A program made the translations under genes and the position numbers. A stretch of DNA of 64,000 nt, taken from NCBI GenBank assembly GCA_944382965.1, contig CALWOA010000005.1:53491-117490 (forward strand), written 5' to 3'. The notes beneath the pieces were generated by a model. It saw only the letters and a program-made list of their open reading frames with translations. It had not been told where the DNA came from and did no database searches. Each line of letters starts with the position of its first letter. Position 1 is the stretch's first letter. The stretch comes from an uncultured Oscillospiraceae bacterium. Its GTDB lineage: Bacteria; Bacillota; Clostridia; Oscillospirales; Oscillospiraceae. Shown piece after piece: positions 42,325 to 51,381 of this stretch.

Positions 42325-42524
42325 ACAGTAACGGTCCTTTCATTGGGCATAATACCTAATGATACTATTATCGGGACGCAGATGCAATGGACAAAGAGGA
42401 CTGTTTGTCCCAATATGTGGTTAAGATCGCACAATTACTGACGTGGGGAGAATGAGGGAGAGAAGAAATCAAATCAGAAAGGCCAAATAACCTGCCGGAG
42501 CATAGTTTACTATGGGGTGATAAT

Positions 42525-42965
42525 ATGAAATGCGCTGGATGCCCCGATGCCATTGCACGGATGCATGGGGACATGGACCATCCAAAATTATGCGGCACTG
42601 TGAAATTTTTTCAGCGGTGTGACGGTGTCTTAGTGGAGGCCCAAGTGTGTGGCCTGCCAGAGACAGAAACTGGTATTTTTGCGCTTCACATTCACGAGGG
42701 TGGCAGTTGTTCCGAAGATGTTTTTTCCGGCAGCGGAGGTCACTTTCATCCCGGCAAAACCCGGCATCCAAACCATGCAGGGGATTTACCTCCGTTGATG
42801 GGAAACAACGGAAAAGCCTATATGAAGGTGCTGACTGGACGATTCCGGTTGGCAGAGATCATTGGCAGAACAGTTATTTTGCATGGAGAACCGGATGACT
42901 TTCGTACCCAGCCTTCGGGAAATGCGGGCAAAAAGATTGCCTGCGGTGTAATTCAGCGGGTATAG
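42525..42965 (+). CDS. sodC: Cu/Zn superoxide dismutase-like protein without signal peptide
   Basis: A 146-residue protein of the SodC fold. Copper-type ligands are in FALHIHEGGSC, bridging and zinc ligands in GGHFHPGKTRHPNHAGDLPPL, and the last His in VILHGEPDD. The Cys of GGSC and a late Cys in KIACGVI could form the conserved disulfide. Bacterial SodC is normally exported, but the first 20 residues here are charged and contain a CxxC pair (MKCAGCPD), so this form should be cytoplasmic. It is monocistronic and ends before a bidirectional terminator. Confidence 0.85.
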   Translation: MKCAGCPDAIARMHGDMDHPKLCGTVKFFQRCDGVLVEAQVCGLPETETGIFALHIHEGGSCSEDVFSGSGGHFHPGKTRHPNHAGDLPPLMGNNGKAYMKVLTGRFRLAEIIGRTVILHGEPDDFRTQPSGNAGKKIACGVIQRV

Positions 42966-43130
42966 GCAGCAGGAGCGCCGGCATTCTGAAACCAGCGCTC
43001 CATTTCTTTTCCTCATTGGTGCGAAACGGGGGAGTGGGAAAATTCCCGTAACATGTTTTCTAATCTATCACTGAGAGCGTGATCATTGCTCAGCGTCTCA
43101 TTCGACGAAAACATCCGTATTCTAAAAACA

Positions 43131-43160
43131 GGGACTCCCGCAAAAGGAGTCCCGATTTTT
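43131..43160. terminator. bidirectional terminator between sodC-like and TetR genes
   Basis: A stem of about 9 bases, GGGACTCC with its complement and a short loop, with T-runs on both sides. It serves the two convergent genes. The 170 bases before it hold no gene. Confidence 0.8.
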
Positions 43161-43272
43161 GGAAAACGTAATTGCAATGAAACAACGCATGCTATGCTTC
43201 CATGGAACGGGGAGACCGAAACGGGAATCTGGAAGGCAAAATCGCTGCATAACCCTGCTCAGAGGCGTGATG

Positions 43273-43878
43273 CTAAAGCGCATTTGCTCCATCTTTGGGG
43301 GACAGTCCACGGATCCAATAGTGCAAATCACGCTCTGCCCGGGGCCACAAGGCTCCCGTACATCCACACAGGCACCAATCGAATAAAAGCCCGCGCAGGT
43401 ACTGGGAGAATAAGTCAACCAGTTCATCTGCAGTATAGTCCTTGGTCAACAAGCCGGCATCCTGACAGCGCATACAATGAAAGCGCATGGCTCGTAAAAA
43501 AGGGCGTTGGGGATTCCGATATTCCCGGGACTCACCTTTCAGAAGGACGCGATAATAAGAGGGCATTGCACGTCCAACCTGGTCCTGAATGTATTCCAGA
43601 TAATTACGGAACATAAAATACAGGGATTCCATCGGAAGCATGGATTCGCATTGACTTACCAAATCAGGAGTGACAGCCCGGTCAAAGTCAAGAAAAGCCT
43701 GCAATACCAGCTGGTCTTTATTGGCATAATGGTGATAAAAAGCTCCGTTGGACACACCGGCCTGACGACAGATTTGCCTTACCGTTACCGAATCATACTC
43801 CTGATCACGGCTGAGTTGAATGACTGCCTCCAGCAGCGCCGAACGGGTTGCGTCAGAACAAGAGTACTGCTTACTCAT
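43273..43878 (-). CDS. TetR-family transcriptional regulator
   Basis: A 201-residue regulator. The N-terminal helix-turn-helix (about 10-55) contains SVTVRQICRQAGVSNGAFYHHYANKD. The ligand domain is Cys- and Trp-rich near its end. ATG 43878 is chosen because AAAGGAG precedes it. It is divergent from the DegV gene with about 150 bases between, so it may control that gene or itself. Confidence 0.9.
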   Translation of the reverse strand: MSKQYSCSDATRSALLEAVIQLSRDQEYDSVTVRQICRQAGVSNGAFYHHYANKDQLVLQAFLDFDRAVTPDLVSQCESMLPMESLYFMFRNYLEYIQDQVGRAMPSYYRVLLKGESREYRNPQRPFLRAMRFHCMRCQDAGLLTKDYTADELVDLFSQYLRGLLFDWCLCGCTGALWPRAERDLHYWIRGLSPKDGANAL

Positions 43879-44025
43879 ACAGGGAAACTCCTTTGACTTG
43901 CATATCTTGTTTCCATTGTAACACAAGCTGACTTGACAAACAAGCCCTGGTCATGTATCATCTAATCTATAATTTAGAGCGACGCTCTGTTTTGGCTAAT
44001 TCATTGGAAAAGGAGACGAAAGAGG

Positions 44026-44877
44026 ATGCGTATCGCAGTGGCCACCGACACCAATAGTGGGATTTTAACCGACGAAGCCAAGCAACTGGGTATTGGACTA
44101 GTCAATATGCCATTTACCATTGATGGTAAATTGTATTATGAAGGAGTGAACTTGACGCCTAGTCAGTTTTATGAGGCGCAGGAAGCCGGATGTGACATCA
44201 CAACTTCCCAGCCATCACCCGGCGATGTGATAGACTTGTGGGAGCGGCTATTGGAAGACCACGATGCTGTGATTTATATTCCGATGTCCAGCGGCCTGAG
44301 CAATTCTTGTGCTACAGCGCAAATGCTGGCTGCGGAATATGATGGCAGAGTGCAGGTCGCGGATGTTCGGAGAATTTCTGTGACGCAGCGTCAGGCAGTG
44401 CTGGATGCACGAAGACTGATCGAACGTGGATTGTCTCCCGATGAAATACGAGCCCGGTTGGAAGAAAACGCCCTGTGCAGCAGCATTTATGTTACGGTTG
44501 ACACCCTGAAATATTTGAAAAAGGGTGGACGCATTACGCCATCTGCTGCGGCAATCGGCAGTGTTTTGAATATCAAACCAGTATTGCAGATACAAGGCGG
44601 GAAATTGGATGCCTATGCCAAGGTTCGCGGCATGAAGCAGGCAGCTGCCAAAATGCTGGAAGCACTCCACAATGATTTAAACGGACGTTTTGCCGGGAGA
44701 AAGGTAAAAATCATGGCTGCTTATGCAGGAGACGAGGAACTGGGTGAGCGCTGGTTAAGCTGGATGCAGGAACAATTTCCCGATCAGGAAATCTGTTCTG
44801 CCCCACTTACGCTCAGTATTGCCTGCCATACCGGCCCTGGCGCGATTGGCCTAGGATGCAGTGAATATGAGGAATGA
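44026..44877 (+). CDS. DegV-family fatty-acid-binding protein
   Basis: A 283-residue two-domain protein. It has the DegV N-terminus (ATDTNSGILTDEAKQLGI), the TSQPSPGD loop and IYIPMSSGLSNSCATAQML, which line the fatty-acid pocket. The C-terminal domain carries KPVLQIQGGKL. DegV proteins act as FakB subunits that present fatty acids to the FakA kinase, making acyl phosphate for PlsX/PlsY lipid synthesis. AAAGGAG precedes the start. Its closeness to the four-gene lipid operon may be meaningful. Confidence 0.92.
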   Translation: MRIAVATDTNSGILTDEAKQLGIGLVNMPFTIDGKLYYEGVNLTPSQFYEAQEAGCDITTSQPSPGDVIDLWERLLEDHDAVIYIPMSSGLSNSCATAQMLAAEYDGRVQVADVRRISVTQRQAVLDARRLIERGLSPDEIRARLEENALCSSIYVTVDTLKYLKKGGRITPSAAAIGSVLNIKPVLQIQGGKLDAYAKVRGMKQAAAKMLEALHNDLNGRFAGRKVKIMAAYAGDEELGERWLSWMQEQFPDQEICSAPLTLSIACHTGPGAIGLGCSEYEE

Positions 44878-45082
44878 TGACGTTTCCTTTCAAAGAAGAT
44901 TTTTTGTTTTTAGGCATGAACGCTTACAGAATCAGTAAAAAAGTTTGAAAACCAGAGAATCCAGACAAATACTGCAGATAGAAACCCTAATAGACTTGCG
45001 AGGGAAAGAAAACGGCTCCGCACTAGACCGATTGGATACTCGAACATGGAAATTCCAAATGTCCGAGATGGAAAGAATCATT

Positions 45083-45125
45083 ACCCTGCGGCAAACGCTA
45101 CAATAGCGTATGCTGCAGGTTTTTT
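45083..45125 (+). terminator. strong rho-independent terminator
   Basis: A stem of about 16 bases with two mismatches (CCTGCGGCAAACGCTA against TAGCGTATGCTGCAGG), a CAA loop and six Ts. It lies 200 bases after the DegV stop. The intervening sequence has no credible gene. Confidence 0.88.
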
Positions 45126-45617
45126 AATTTGTTAAGGATAGCAAGAAAACTCTATTATTTCATTGCATGTTATGGCTTACACAATGACCAGGCCAGAATA
45201 AGAGTAGAGCATTGGTATTTGTATGAGTAAGTATGGAAGCGGTACACCGCTATGGGTGTGGATTTTCTGAAGTTTGCTATAGAAATGTACCGAGGCCACC
45301 AGACCTGGACCTGTTAGGGGTTAAGAAAAGACCAATATATTTTTAAGACCATAGGATCTCTAGAATAGAACAGTATGGTGGGCGAATATCAATGCATTGT
45401 CAAAGTTGATCAGTATTTACATGGTCCTGTTCATATCCTTATCCGCTGATGTTTTCTCTTGGAATTACATATTACGACTTCCATGGAATCAATATATTTA
45501 GCCCCCTTGTCTAAACATTGGCTGCGAAAACACAACTTTGTTCTTCTTTGATTGAAAGACAAGAAATAACCATAATAATAGGGAGAGTTTGGAAAAATAA
45601 ATGCAGTTCCATTTGCC
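45126..45617. other. intergenic region before the exopolysaccharide cluster
   Basis: About 490 bases with no supported gene on either strand. It becomes AT-rich toward the promoter at 45618. Confidence 0.5.
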
Positions 45618-45646
45618 TTGACACAAAATATAACTTGGTATAAAAT
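45618..45646 (+). promoter_or_regulatory. promoter of the exopolysaccharide cluster
   Basis: TTGACA, 17 bases, TAAAAT, about 36 bases before the priming transferase start codon. Confidence 0.7.
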
Positions 45647-45681
45647 GACAATGATTACATATATAGAGAGGAAGTAAGCAA

Positions 45682-47142
45682 ATGTATCGTCAACGTTCCA
45701 GTGGGTGGATGAAACACTGGGATTTTATTTTATTGGATTTAATTGCTCTGCAGCTAGGCTTTGTCATTGCTTATTGCGTACGTCATGGTGTGTCAAGCCC
45801 ATACGTGCAGAATGCATACCTAACGATTAGCTTGGTATTACTTTCGGCTGACTTGGTGATTTTGTTTTTTACGGAATCTCTTTCTGGTATACTCTACCGG
45901 GGATACTGGAAGGAAATAGAAAATTGTATTCAAAGTGCAGTATTGATTACGTTGGTGACCACATTGTACCTGTTTTCAGTAAAAGCAGGGGAAGAATATT
46001 CCCGGTTGGTCTGCTATATGACCTGTGGATTTTATCTGGTACTCAACTACATATTTCGCATTTCGTGGAAACATGTTATCAAAAAAAGAGGGGTGTCTCG
46101 CCCCGGAACGGTGATGCTGGTTGCTGGAGAGCGGGACTGCGTAGCCTCCATCTTGGAAAACTTGGATCAGAATCGTTTTGGACTATCTCAAATCATTGGA
46201 GTTGTACTGTTGGATGCCATACCTGAGGGCGAAAAAAACATAGGGAAATATCCCATCGTGGCTGACATAGAGACCATGGAGGATTTTGTGTGCCGGAATT
46301 GGGTGGACGAGCTTCTGATTGCCAAGCGCGATACCACGTGGATTCCGGAACTGCGAGGCATGGTAGATCGGATTGCGGCGTCTGGTGTTGCGGTGCACAG
46401 TGTCTTGGACTTTGAAGAAGATGATGCTGGTCTTGAGCGAATTGTGGAGCGGGTTGGCAGCTATCCTGTTTTGACAAGTGTTATCAAGAGTGCGACTTTC
46501 CGGCAGGCATTTCTAAAACGGGCATTGGATATTGTGGGCGGATTTGTAGGAAGTGTCGTAGCTTTGCTGGTGCTGTTGGTGGTTGGACCGATTATTTATG
46601 TTCAATCTCCAGGGCCTATTTTGTTTCAGCAGAAGCGAGTTGGCAGAAACGGAAAGCAATTTACCATGTACAAAATTCGCAGCATGGTTTTGGACGCGGA
46701 TGCTCAGAAACAGCAATTGATGAAGCAAAATCGAGTGTCTGATGGTATGATGTTTAAGCTGGATTTTGATCCCCGAATTATCGGTGCGAAGCAATTTCCG
46801 GACGGAACGATTAAAAAAGGAATAGGCAATTTCATTCGGGACTGGAGTATTGACGAATTTCCGCAGTTTTGGAATGTGTTGAAAGGAGATATGTCCTTGG
46901 TGGGAACAAGACCGCCAACACTGGACGAGTGGAACAAATATGAGCTGCATCACCGGGCTCGGATGGCGTTTCGGCCAGGAATTACCGGTATGTGGCAGGT
47001 CAGCGGCAGAAGTAAGATTACGGATTTTGAGGAGGTTGTGCGGTTGGATATGAAGTATATTACCAACTGGACAATTGGGTTAGATTTTCGGATTTTACTT
47101 CAGACAATTTACGTTGTCCTGAGAAAAAAAGGGGCAATGTGA
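45682..47142 (+). CDS. priming polyprenyl-phosphate sugar phosphotransferase
   Basis: A 486-residue enzyme that starts repeat-unit synthesis by moving a sugar-1-phosphate onto undecaprenyl phosphate. Four N-terminal membrane helices are followed by a nucleotide-fold domain (about 150-255), then the catalytic bacterial sugar transferase domain from the helix near 275. Typical blocks are SPGPILFQQKRVGRNGKQFTMYKIRSM, DEFPQFWNVLKGDMSLVGTRPP and RPGITGMWQVSGRS. The sugar (Glc, Gal or a deoxyamino sugar) is not decidable. Confidence 0.92.
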   Translation: MYRQRSSGWMKHWDFILLDLIALQLGFVIAYCVRHGVSSPYVQNAYLTISLVLLSADLVILFFTESLSGILYRGYWKEIENCIQSAVLITLVTTLYLFSVKAGEEYSRLVCYMTCGFYLVLNYIFRISWKHVIKKRGVSRPGTVMLVAGERDCVASILENLDQNRFGLSQIIGVVLLDAIPEGEKNIGKYPIVADIETMEDFVCRNWVDELLIAKRDTTWIPELRGMVDRIAASGVAVHSVLDFEEDDAGLERIVERVGSYPVLTSVIKSATFRQAFLKRALDIVGGFVGSVVALLVLLVVGPIIYVQSPGPILFQQKRVGRNGKQFTMYKIRSMVLDADAQKQQLMKQNRVSDGMMFKLDFDPRIIGAKQFPDGTIKKGIGNFIRDWSIDEFPQFWNVLKGDMSLVGTRPPTLDEWNKYELHHRARMAFRPGITGMWQVSGRSKITDFEEVVRLDMKYITNWTIGLDFRILLQTIYVVLRKKGAM

Positions 47143-47227
47143 CGTTTGCAAAGTAGTCTAAAAATGTGGCTACATCAATGCATTTTTTAGGTATAAAGTA
47201 AAATCACATGAGTTCTGGCAAAATGGG

Positions 47228-47256
47228 TTGAAATGAATGGATAAATATGGTATTAT
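47228..47256 (+). promoter_or_regulatory. second promoter inside the exopolysaccharide cluster
   Basis: TTGAAA, 17 bases, TATTAT, 42 bases before the Wzz-type gene. An AT-only hairpin near 47157-47191 may partly end the transcript from the priming gene. Confidence 0.6.
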
Positions 47257-47298
47257 TCGCAGGAGAATGGGAAATATCTGGAAGAGGAACGAATAAGT

Positions 47299-48051
47299 AT
47301 GAATGATAATGATGAAGAAATGATTGACCTGTTGCAAATTGCGCAGGCTTTGTGGCGCAGGGCGTGGGCGATTATTTTAGCTTCTCTAATATGTGCAGGC
47401 TGTGCCCTGGGGTTTACCGCCATCTTTGTAACGCCCCTTTACAAAGCGGAAGCACTTATGTATGTCAACAGCAACGACATATCCGTAGGAAGCACAAAGT
47501 TAAGCATCAGTGCAGCCGAGCTGAGTGCTGCCCAGAGCCTGGTAGAAACCTATATCGTTATTTTAAATACCAGAACTACGTTGAATGATGTGATTGAGCA
47601 GACTGGTGTGCCGTATGATTATGAGGAACTGAAAGAGATGATTTCCGCAACGTCTGTAAACGGAACGGAAGTTTTCTCCATCACGGTTACCAGCCCGAAT
47701 CCGAAAGAAGCGGAAACTTTGGCAAATGCTGTTGCACAAGTGCTGCCGGAAAAGATTGCCTCCATTGTAGAGGGGAGTTCTGCACGGATTGTGGACTATG
47801 CGGTAGAGCCAGATAAAAAGGCATCTCCCAGCTTGACAAAGAATACGATAATTGGGTTTGCTCTGGGATTTGTGCTGAGCTGCGGTTTGATTATTGCTTT
47901 GGAATTGATGGATGATCTGATTCATGACTCGGACTATTTGGTACAGACTTATGAAATTCCTGTTTTGGCGGTTATTCCGGATTTGCTGTCTAATCACTCA
48001 TCCAATGAGTACTACAGAAGTGCGGAGCAGCGGGCCAAAAAGGCGAGGTAA
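47299..48051 (+). CDS. Wzz-domain chain-length/kinase-activator membrane protein (CpsC/CapA type)
   Basis: A 250-residue membrane protein. The N-terminal Wzz block has IDLLQIAQALWRRAWAIILASL with the first helix, then an extracellular part, and a second helix near 190-210 preceded by the conserved Pro-rich PDKKASPSLTKN. The short cytoplasmic tail activates the partner tyrosine kinase encoded next. It controls chain length in exopolysaccharide export. Confidence 0.92.
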   Translation: MNDNDEEMIDLLQIAQALWRRAWAIILASLICAGCALGFTAIFVTPLYKAEALMYVNSNDISVGSTKLSISAAELSAAQSLVETYIVILNTRTTLNDVIEQTGVPYDYEELKEMISATSVNGTEVFSITVTSPNPKEAETLANAVAQVLPEKIASIVEGSSARIVDYAVEPDKKASPSLTKNTIIGFALGFVLSCGLIIALELMDDLIHDSDYLVQTYEIPVLAVIPDLLSNHSSNEYYRSAEQRAKKAR

Positions 48052-48057
48052 CAAACA

Positions 48058-48807
48058 ATGAAGAATAAGAATAAGTACCGGGATAATTTGACTCCTGAGG
48101 AATCCAGAAAGACGTTAGGAAATAATCTGAGCTTTGCAGCGGCGGAGGCGTACAAGCTGCTTCGTACCAACCTGGATTTCAGTTTACCAGCGGATTCTGG
48201 CTGCCGGGTGATTGGTGTTACTAGTTCCCTAAAGGGGGAAGGAAAAAGCACTACGTCCGTTAATATTGCATACACCATGGCGCAAACCGGAGGTAAAGTG
48301 CTGCTGATTGAAGCAGACATGCGTCTTCCTACGTTGGCAAAGAGACTCCATGTAAAACCCAAACCTGGTGTTTCTAACTTGCTGGTTGGCCAATGCAGTG
48401 GTAATGATATACTGCAGAGAACGGAACTGATCCCTAATCTATGGGTGGCAACGGCGGGAGATATTCCGCCAAATCCTTCGGAATTGTTGGGCTCCGGCAA
48501 CATGAAGGCGACCATCGATGCCATGAAAAATGTTTTTAATGTCATTGTTGTAGATTTGCCTCCCGTTTCTGCGGTAACAGATGCCGCACTGGTGTCTAAA
48601 TTGGTAGATGGCATGATACTTGTTGTGCGCCAGAACTACTGTGATCGGGGCGTACTGGAGGAATCCATCCGGCAGTTGCGTTTTGTAGAAGCCAAGATTT
48701 TGGGCTTTGTTATGACCGGCGCGGATACTCAGAAAAAAGGGTATAAACGCTATGGAAAATCCTACGGTGATTACAAACAGCAAGCTCCCAATGGTGCCGG
48801 AACATGA
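48058..48807 (+). CDS. CpsD/CapB-type bacterial tyrosine kinase
   Basis: A 249-residue BY-kinase. Walker A is SLKGEGKSTTSVN near residue 55, Walker A' is LLIEADMRLPT, and Walker B is VIVVDLPPVS. The C-terminal tail has a tyrosine cluster (four Tyr within KGYKRYGKSYGDYKQ) that is the autophosphorylation site. It works with the Wzz protein and the CpsB-type phosphatase. It overlaps the phosphatase gene by 4 bases. Confidence 0.93.
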   Translation: MKNKNKYRDNLTPEESRKTLGNNLSFAAAEAYKLLRTNLDFSLPADSGCRVIGVTSSLKGEGKSTTSVNIAYTMAQTGGKVLLIEADMRLPTLAKRLHVKPKPGVSNLLVGQCSGNDILQRTELIPNLWVATAGDIPPNPSELLGSGNMKATIDAMKNVFNVIVVDLPPVSAVTDAALVSKLVDGMILVVRQNYCDRGVLEESIRQLRFVEAKILGFVMTGADTQKKGYKRYGKSYGDYKQQAPNGAGT

Positions 48808-49508
48808 TTGATTTTCACACCCACATCCTGCCTGGTATGGATGACGGAAGCAAAAGTGTAGAGGAAAGCATTTGGCTTTTACAGGAGGAAGTCCGCCAAG
48901 GGGTGGATGCGGTGATGCTGACCCCGCACTTTTACGCCGAGGAAAATAGCCCGGTTGATTTTTTGCGACGGCGCTATGCCTCCTGGAAGCGTTTATCAGA
49001 AGTTTGGTGCCATGAATATCTGAGCATTCGGTTGGGCGCTGAGGTACAGTATTTTGAGGGGATTTGTGCAATTGAGGATATCCGCCATTTGCGAATCGTG
49101 GGGACAAATTTCCTGCTCCTGGAGATGCCGTTCTGTCGATGGACGGATCGAATGATTGGTGATATTCTGGAGTTAAATGACCAGTGGCAGCTGCAAGTCG
49201 TGTTGGCTCATATTGAACGCTACATGGCTGTGCAGACGCCGGATCTTTGGGAAAAGCTGCGTGCTTATGGTATTTTGATGCAGAGCAATGTGTCGTTTTT
49301 CAGTAATTGGAAAACCAAAGGTAAGGCCATGCATATGCTTGCCAATGGAGGAATCCAGTTCCTTGGGACAGATTGCCATAACAGTCAAACAAGAAAACCA
49401 AATTGGGACTTGTTGCCGGATCGTGCCAAAGGTTTGCTTTCCACGAGCGGGGTGAATACCCACCTGCGGCGGCTGGACACAGATGGTGTCCATTTGGAAT
49501 TTGTGTAA
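48804..49508 (+). CDS. CpsB/YwqE-type PHP tyrosine phosphatase
   Basis: A 234-residue Mn-dependent phosphatase of the PHP fold. The metal-binding start is IDFHTHILPGMDDG, then MLTPHFYAEE, LAHIERY and GTDCHNSQTRKPN. It removes phosphate from the CpsD-type kinase tail and so sets the cycle of polymer export. ATGA overlap with the kinase gene. Confidence 0.93.
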   Translation: MIDFHTHILPGMDDGSKSVEESIWLLQEEVRQGVDAVMLTPHFYAEENSPVDFLRRRYASWKRLSEVWCHEYLSIRLGAEVQYFEGICAIEDIRHLRIVGTNFLLLEMPFCRWTDRMIGDILELNDQWQLQVVLAHIERYMAVQTPDLWEKLRAYGILMQSNVSFFSNWKTKGKAMHMLANGGIQFLGTDCHNSQTRKPNWDLLPDRAKGLLSTSGVNTHLRRLDTDGVHLEFV

Positions 49509-49580
49509 TTACCGCTGTAGCTCTATCAGAATTGCAGAGTTTATAGCGTAATTAATTTTAATAAAAAGCGAGGTATACAC

Positions 49581-50111
49581 ATGAAAAAAGCAATTCAACT
49601 GATTTGCGTTCTTCTGGTTGTTGCCATGCTGGCTGTACCTGTCAGCGCAGCAGGCTTCACTCCCAGTGTGGAGCAGAAGGGCGCACCCACCGTTAAGGAA
49701 GCCGGCGTGACCGTTACTGCCCTGGCTGACCTGAGCAAGGCTCCTGCGGAAGTCAAGAAAATCGTGGAAGAGGCTGCTAAGGTTATTACTGACGCCAAGA
49801 GCCTGGAAGAGGCTGTCCCCACCCTGGCTGATACCCTGAAGGCTATGAACACCACTGTCAAAGCATCTGATCTGGTTGTCAGAGATCTGTTCTATGTGGC
49901 TCTGGATAAAGAGCTGGCTGAAGGTGAAGAGAAGACTCTGACTTTCAAGGCAGAGGGCATTTCTGCTGATGATTTCCTGATGGTCATGGTGTACGTAGAC
50001 GGTGAGTGGGTTATCGTTGATGCCGAGAAGGTAGAAGTGAATGCCCAGGGCGAAGTTAAGGTTACTTTTGATGTGGTTGGCCCCATCGCGTTTGTTACTG
50101 AGAACAAATAA
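49581..50111 (+). CDS. small secreted protein of unknown function
   Basis: A 176-residue protein with a clear signal peptide (KKAIQLICVLLVVAMLAVPVSA, cleaved near residue 23). The mature protein has an acidic, Ala-rich helical first half and a beta-rich second half ending GPIAFVTENK. There is no lipobox, sortase motif or membrane anchor, so it should be released or held by the polymer. Its codons are richer in G and C than those of the neighbours, suggesting strong expression. I do not recognise a family. It sits between the regulatory kinase set and the LCP gene. Confidence 0.8.
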   Translation: MKKAIQLICVLLVVAMLAVPVSAAGFTPSVEQKGAPTVKEAGVTVTALADLSKAPAEVKKIVEEAAKVITDAKSLEEAVPTLADTLKAMNTTVKASDLVVRDLFYVALDKELAEGEEKTLTFKAEGISADDFLMVMVYVDGEWVIVDAEKVEVNAQGEVKVTFDVVGPIAFVTENK

Positions 50112-50139
50112 GCGAATCGCCCATTTCAACTTGTAATTT

Positions 50140-51168
50140 ATGAAACAACATAACTTACAGAAAAACTTGCTCAGGGCGGCAATGCTTGCCCTGAGCATTT
50201 TTTCTTCAATATTTAGTTTGACCGCCTGCGGTTCTCAAACGGAAAACGTTCCGGACACAATACCTGCTGTTGCAGCGACGCTGCCCACTCAGCAGACGCA
50301 GCCCACGCTGCCGGAAGATGCAGAGGAATACGAAGGAAATGTGTATGTCCCAAAGGAAAACCTGAAAACGGTTCTGATTATGGGACTGGATAAGTTTGAG
50401 CGGGAAGAGCAAACCCTGGCATATACAAACACGATGCAGTCTGACTTCTTGCTGTTGGTTGTGATTGACGAAGATGCCCAAACCTGCGATTTGCTGCATT
50501 TGAATCGGGACACCATGGTGGAGATTCCTAGACTGGGCTTCGGCGGCTCGAACACGGGAAGTTTTGTGGGACAACTGGCTCTGGCACATACTTATGGCAG
50601 CGGTGGATCGGACAGTTGTTTAAATGCTGTCAAGGCTGTCTCCAATTTTCTGGGCGGAGTGAAGATCGATCATTACATGACGCTGACAATGGATGCTGTT
50701 GGAAAAATCAACGATTTGGTAGGGGGCGTAACTGTTACCATACTGGATGATTTTACTGACTTGGATCCGGAGATGGAAAAGGGAAAAGAGGTTACCTTGA
50801 AAGGTGACCAAGCACTGCTCTATGTTCGAACCCGGAGAGAATTGGAAGACAGCAGTAACTTACATCGGATGGAGCGTCAGCGCCAGTATCTGAACGCGTT
50901 TTATGAAAAATTAATGGAAGCGAACCGGAAGGTCAGCGGTTTTCTCAGTTCTACTCTGTTAAAGGTGAATGATGATTTTGAATCCGATTGTAGCGTGAAC
51001 CAATTAGAGGAATTGAGCAATCTTTTGGAAGTCTGTTCTGTTGCACCGATTCGTGCGATAGAGGGTGAAGCGGTTCAGGGAGAGGAATACATTGAGTTCT
51101 ATGCGGATGAAGAATCCGTGAGGGAAACAGTTCTTGCGTTGTTCTACGAAAGAAAAGTTTTGGACTGA
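50140..51168 (+). CDS. LytR-CpsA-Psr (LCP) family protein with a lipoprotein-type N-terminus
   Basis: A 342-residue LCP protein that would attach the finished polysaccharide to peptidoglycan. Family blocks are LIMGLDK, LLHLNRDTMVEIP, the GLALAHTYG-like AHTYGSGG and KGDQALLYVRTRRELEDSSNLHRMERQRQYL, with the Arg residues that hold polyprenyl pyrophosphate. LCP proteins normally have an N-terminal membrane helix; here the hydrophobic start ends in LTACGS, a lipobox, near residue 30. A Pro/Thr-rich linker follows. A strong terminator comes after it. Confidence 0.9.
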   Translation: MKQHNLQKNLLRAAMLALSIFSSIFSLTACGSQTENVPDTIPAVAATLPTQQTQPTLPEDAEEYEGNVYVPKENLKTVLIMGLDKFEREEQTLAYTNTMQSDFLLLVVIDEDAQTCDLLHLNRDTMVEIPRLGFGGSNTGSFVGQLALAHTYGSGGSDSCLNAVKAVSNFLGGVKIDHYMTLTMDAVGKINDLVGGVTVTILDDFTDLDPEMEKGKEVTLKGDQALLYVRTRRELEDSSNLHRMERQRQYLNAFYEKLMEANRKVSGFLSSTLLKVNDDFESDCSVNQLEELSNLLEVCSVAPIRAIEGEAVQGEEYIEFYADEESVRETVLALFYERKVLD

Positions 51169-51177
51169 TGGGTACAT

Positions 51178-51244
51178 GGAAAAAGAGAGGGAGAAATTCT
51201 GCAAAGTTCTAAGCGGAGAATTTACTCCCTGCTCTTTTCCTTTT
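51178..51244 (+). terminator. long terminator after the LCP gene
   Basis: An interrupted stem (AAAAGAG, GGGAG, AGAAATTCT with matching complements) closes a loop of about 18 bases and is followed by TTTT. It separates the regulatory half of the cluster from the assembly half. Confidence 0.75.
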
Positions 51245-51381
51245 ATAAATTGAGAATCGTTTGCTCTGCGGAAGAACATTATGCAGAGATTTATATAGAG
51301 TAGTTATCGTCCGGAAACAGCAAAGAAAGCACAATTTAGGGCCTTGACTATATGGGTATTAAACATAAGGAGGCGGGCATC

